Of a DNA stretch of 7,568 nucleotides, positions 6,341 to 7,568 are shown in pieces (the stretch's first letter is position 1; every line of letters begins with the position of its first letter). Source of the DNA: Promethearchaeota archaeon. GTDB taxonomy: Archaea; Asgardarchaeota; Lokiarchaeia; Sigynarchaeales; SOKP01. The translations under genes were made by a program, and so were the position numbers. The notes beneath the pieces were generated by a model. It searched no databases, was not told the DNA's origin, and was given only the letters and a program-made list of their open reading frames with translations. The stretch spans positions 1 through 7,568 of the forward strand of contig WJIN01000137.1 in NCBI GenBank assembly GCA_014730295.1, written 5' to 3'.

Positions 6341-7568
6341 ATAATAGATTGATTTCCAAAAGTGGAACCGAATTGAGGAGTTATTTTCAGGGGACAAAAC
6401 CTTTTCAAAGGTACGATGTCGGAAATATATGTAAATCCTTTGATAGATTCTTAAAAAATTTTAAAGCTACAATGAATAGGGATAAATTTTTATTTGAGAT
6501 CCTTGATGACCTCTTAAATTCACTTGATTCTGCTCTTTCAAGTAAAATCCAAAAGACCATCCATTCAAAGGATTTCAAGTGGTTTGAGCGGGTAGGTCAA
6601 TATTTCTTTTACAATTTAACCCAATGGAAGGGTGAACGAGAGAAAAATAGGGATCAATTTATCCAATTATTTGATCTCAATGATAAACAGTTTTATAAAA
6701 AGTGGTGGAAATTTTTCATTGATTATGAAGAAATCTATGATATTGAATCAAAATCGGATGACACATATCCTAAAAAAATACTTTTAGAGCTTACCAATAA
6801 TTGTAATCTAAGGTGTATTATGTGTGGAGTCGGAGAATACGGTTACGACGAAGGTAGAAACATGAACATTCATCTATTTGAGAATTTATGTAAAAATGTC
6901 CTTAATAAATCACAAATAATACGGATCAATGGATTAGGGGAATCTACTATACTCCCCGATTTTCAAGAATATTTATTCTTACTTTCAGAATTAGACAAGC
7001 AATTAGAAATTGTCACTAACCTAACTGTACAGAATAAGAAAATTTGGCAAACATTAATCGAATTGAATACCAATTTCTTGATTTCATGTGATGGGGCAAA
7101 TCAATCCATGTTTGAAGCTATAAGAAGAGGGGCAAAATTTGAACACTTTCTCAAAAATTTAGAATATATCGGACAGAATATTAATGATCCACTTCAAGCA
7201 CAAATAATATTTACGTTAATGAAACAAAACATGACGAATTTACCGAAAATCATAGAATTATGCTCAGAGTACAGATTAGGAGGTATTATTGTAAATGTAA
7301 TTAAATCAAATGAGATAGCGTATTTTTCTGACGATGAAATAGAATCCATAAAGCAAGTCTTTGTTAAATCGTTTGATATTGCAAAAGATCTGAATATACT
7401 CCTAAAACTTCCAGATCATATAGGAAAAATTCCGATCAATAGGTCAATAGCTACGAAAACTTGTCAAAAGTTTTGTCAAAATCCATGGGAGGAAGTTTAT
7501 ATCAGATATAATGGAGATTTGACACCTTGTAATATGCTTAATCCTTACATATACGGCAATTTGAATAA
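6337..7568 (+). CDS. Radical SAM/SPASM-type enzyme with long N-terminal extension, 3' end outside window
   Basis: The frame is open from ATG 6337 to the last base, giving 410 complete codons and no stop, so the gene continues to the right. Residues 1-145 are a helical, aromatic-rich region with no motif I recognise. The radical SAM core follows: KILLELTNNCNLRCIMC with C156, C160 and C163 (CxxxCxxC) for the SAM-cleaving [4Fe-4S] cluster, then a glycine-rich GLGES segment at the position of the usual GGEP loop. Near the window end are C376, C380 and the PWEEVYIRYNGDLTPC segment ending at C398, followed by YGNLN. This is the typical first half of a SPASM domain; remaining cluster cysteines would lie beyond the window. 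The C380 to C398 spacing equals that of C251 to C269 in the other radical SAM protein. The substrate is unknown; context suggests joint action with the glycosyltransferase. Confidence 0.88.
   Translation, partial: MNNRLISKSGTELRSYFQGTKPFQRYDVGNICKSFDRFLKNFKATMNRDKFLFEILDDLLNSLDSALSSKIQKTIHSKDFKWFERVGQYFFYNLTQWKGEREKNRDQFIQLFDLNDKQFYKKWWKFFIDYEEIYDIESKSDDTYPKKILLELTNNCNLRCIMCGVGEYGYDEGRNMNIHLFENLCKNVLNKSQIIRINGLGESTILPDFQEYLFLLSELDKQLEIVTNLTVQNKKIWQTLIELNTNFLISCDGANQSMFEAIRRGAKFEHFLKNLEYIGQNINDPLQAQIIFTLMKQNMTNLPKIIELCSEYRLGGIIVNVIKSNEIAYFSDDEIESIKQVFVKSFDIAKDLNILLKLPDHIGKIPINRSIATKTCQKFCQNPWEEVYIRYNGDLTPCNMLNPYIYGNLN

Overview
The window is AT-rich throughout. Arginine is encoded mostly by AGA and isoleucine often by ATA. 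The divergent promoter region has archaeal-style TATA elements: a CTTAAATA box, and a TATAAA about 25 bp before an ATG that lacks a Shine-Dalgarno sequence. Internal operon genes have good GGAGG-type ribosome binding sites. This fits a low-GC archaeon, and the proteins are compatible with an Asgard-type genome. A low-GC bacterium cannot be excluded, because no ribosomal or other phylogenetic marker is present.

Layout: (1) At the left edge is the 3' end of a plus-strand gene ending in a DUF3427-like domain, the C-terminal module of a family of DEAD/DEAH-type helicases that often lie in defence or mobile islands. (2) About 357 bp of intergenic DNA follows. (3) A 1037-aa minus-strand gene converges on it. 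Its protein has an N-terminal winged-helix-like DNA-binding region, then roughly 950 residues of lysine-rich, mostly helical sequence that I do not recognise. (4) A compact divergent regulatory region holds a perfect 11-bp-arm palindrome plus a third half-site, placed where the minus-strand transcript should start. (5) A tightly packed plus-strand operon runs to the right edge: NYN/PIN-like ribonuclease, radical SAM enzyme, family 2 glycosyltransferase, 86-aa small protein, and a second radical SAM enzyme with a SPASM-like region that is cut by the window end. All four junctions overlap, by 17, 14, 4 and 4 nt, so translational coupling is likely.

Working together (inference): the two radical SAM enzymes and the glycosyltransferase look like a small glycan- or peptide-modification cassette. 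The 86-aa protein most resembles the membrane-associating C-terminal tail of a glycosyltransferase that is encoded separately. The unusual element is the Regnase-like NYN nuclease as first gene of this cassette, divergent from a giant winged-helix protein with a palindromic operator between them. The large orphan protein, the operator and the NYN-led operon are the most interesting parts of the window.
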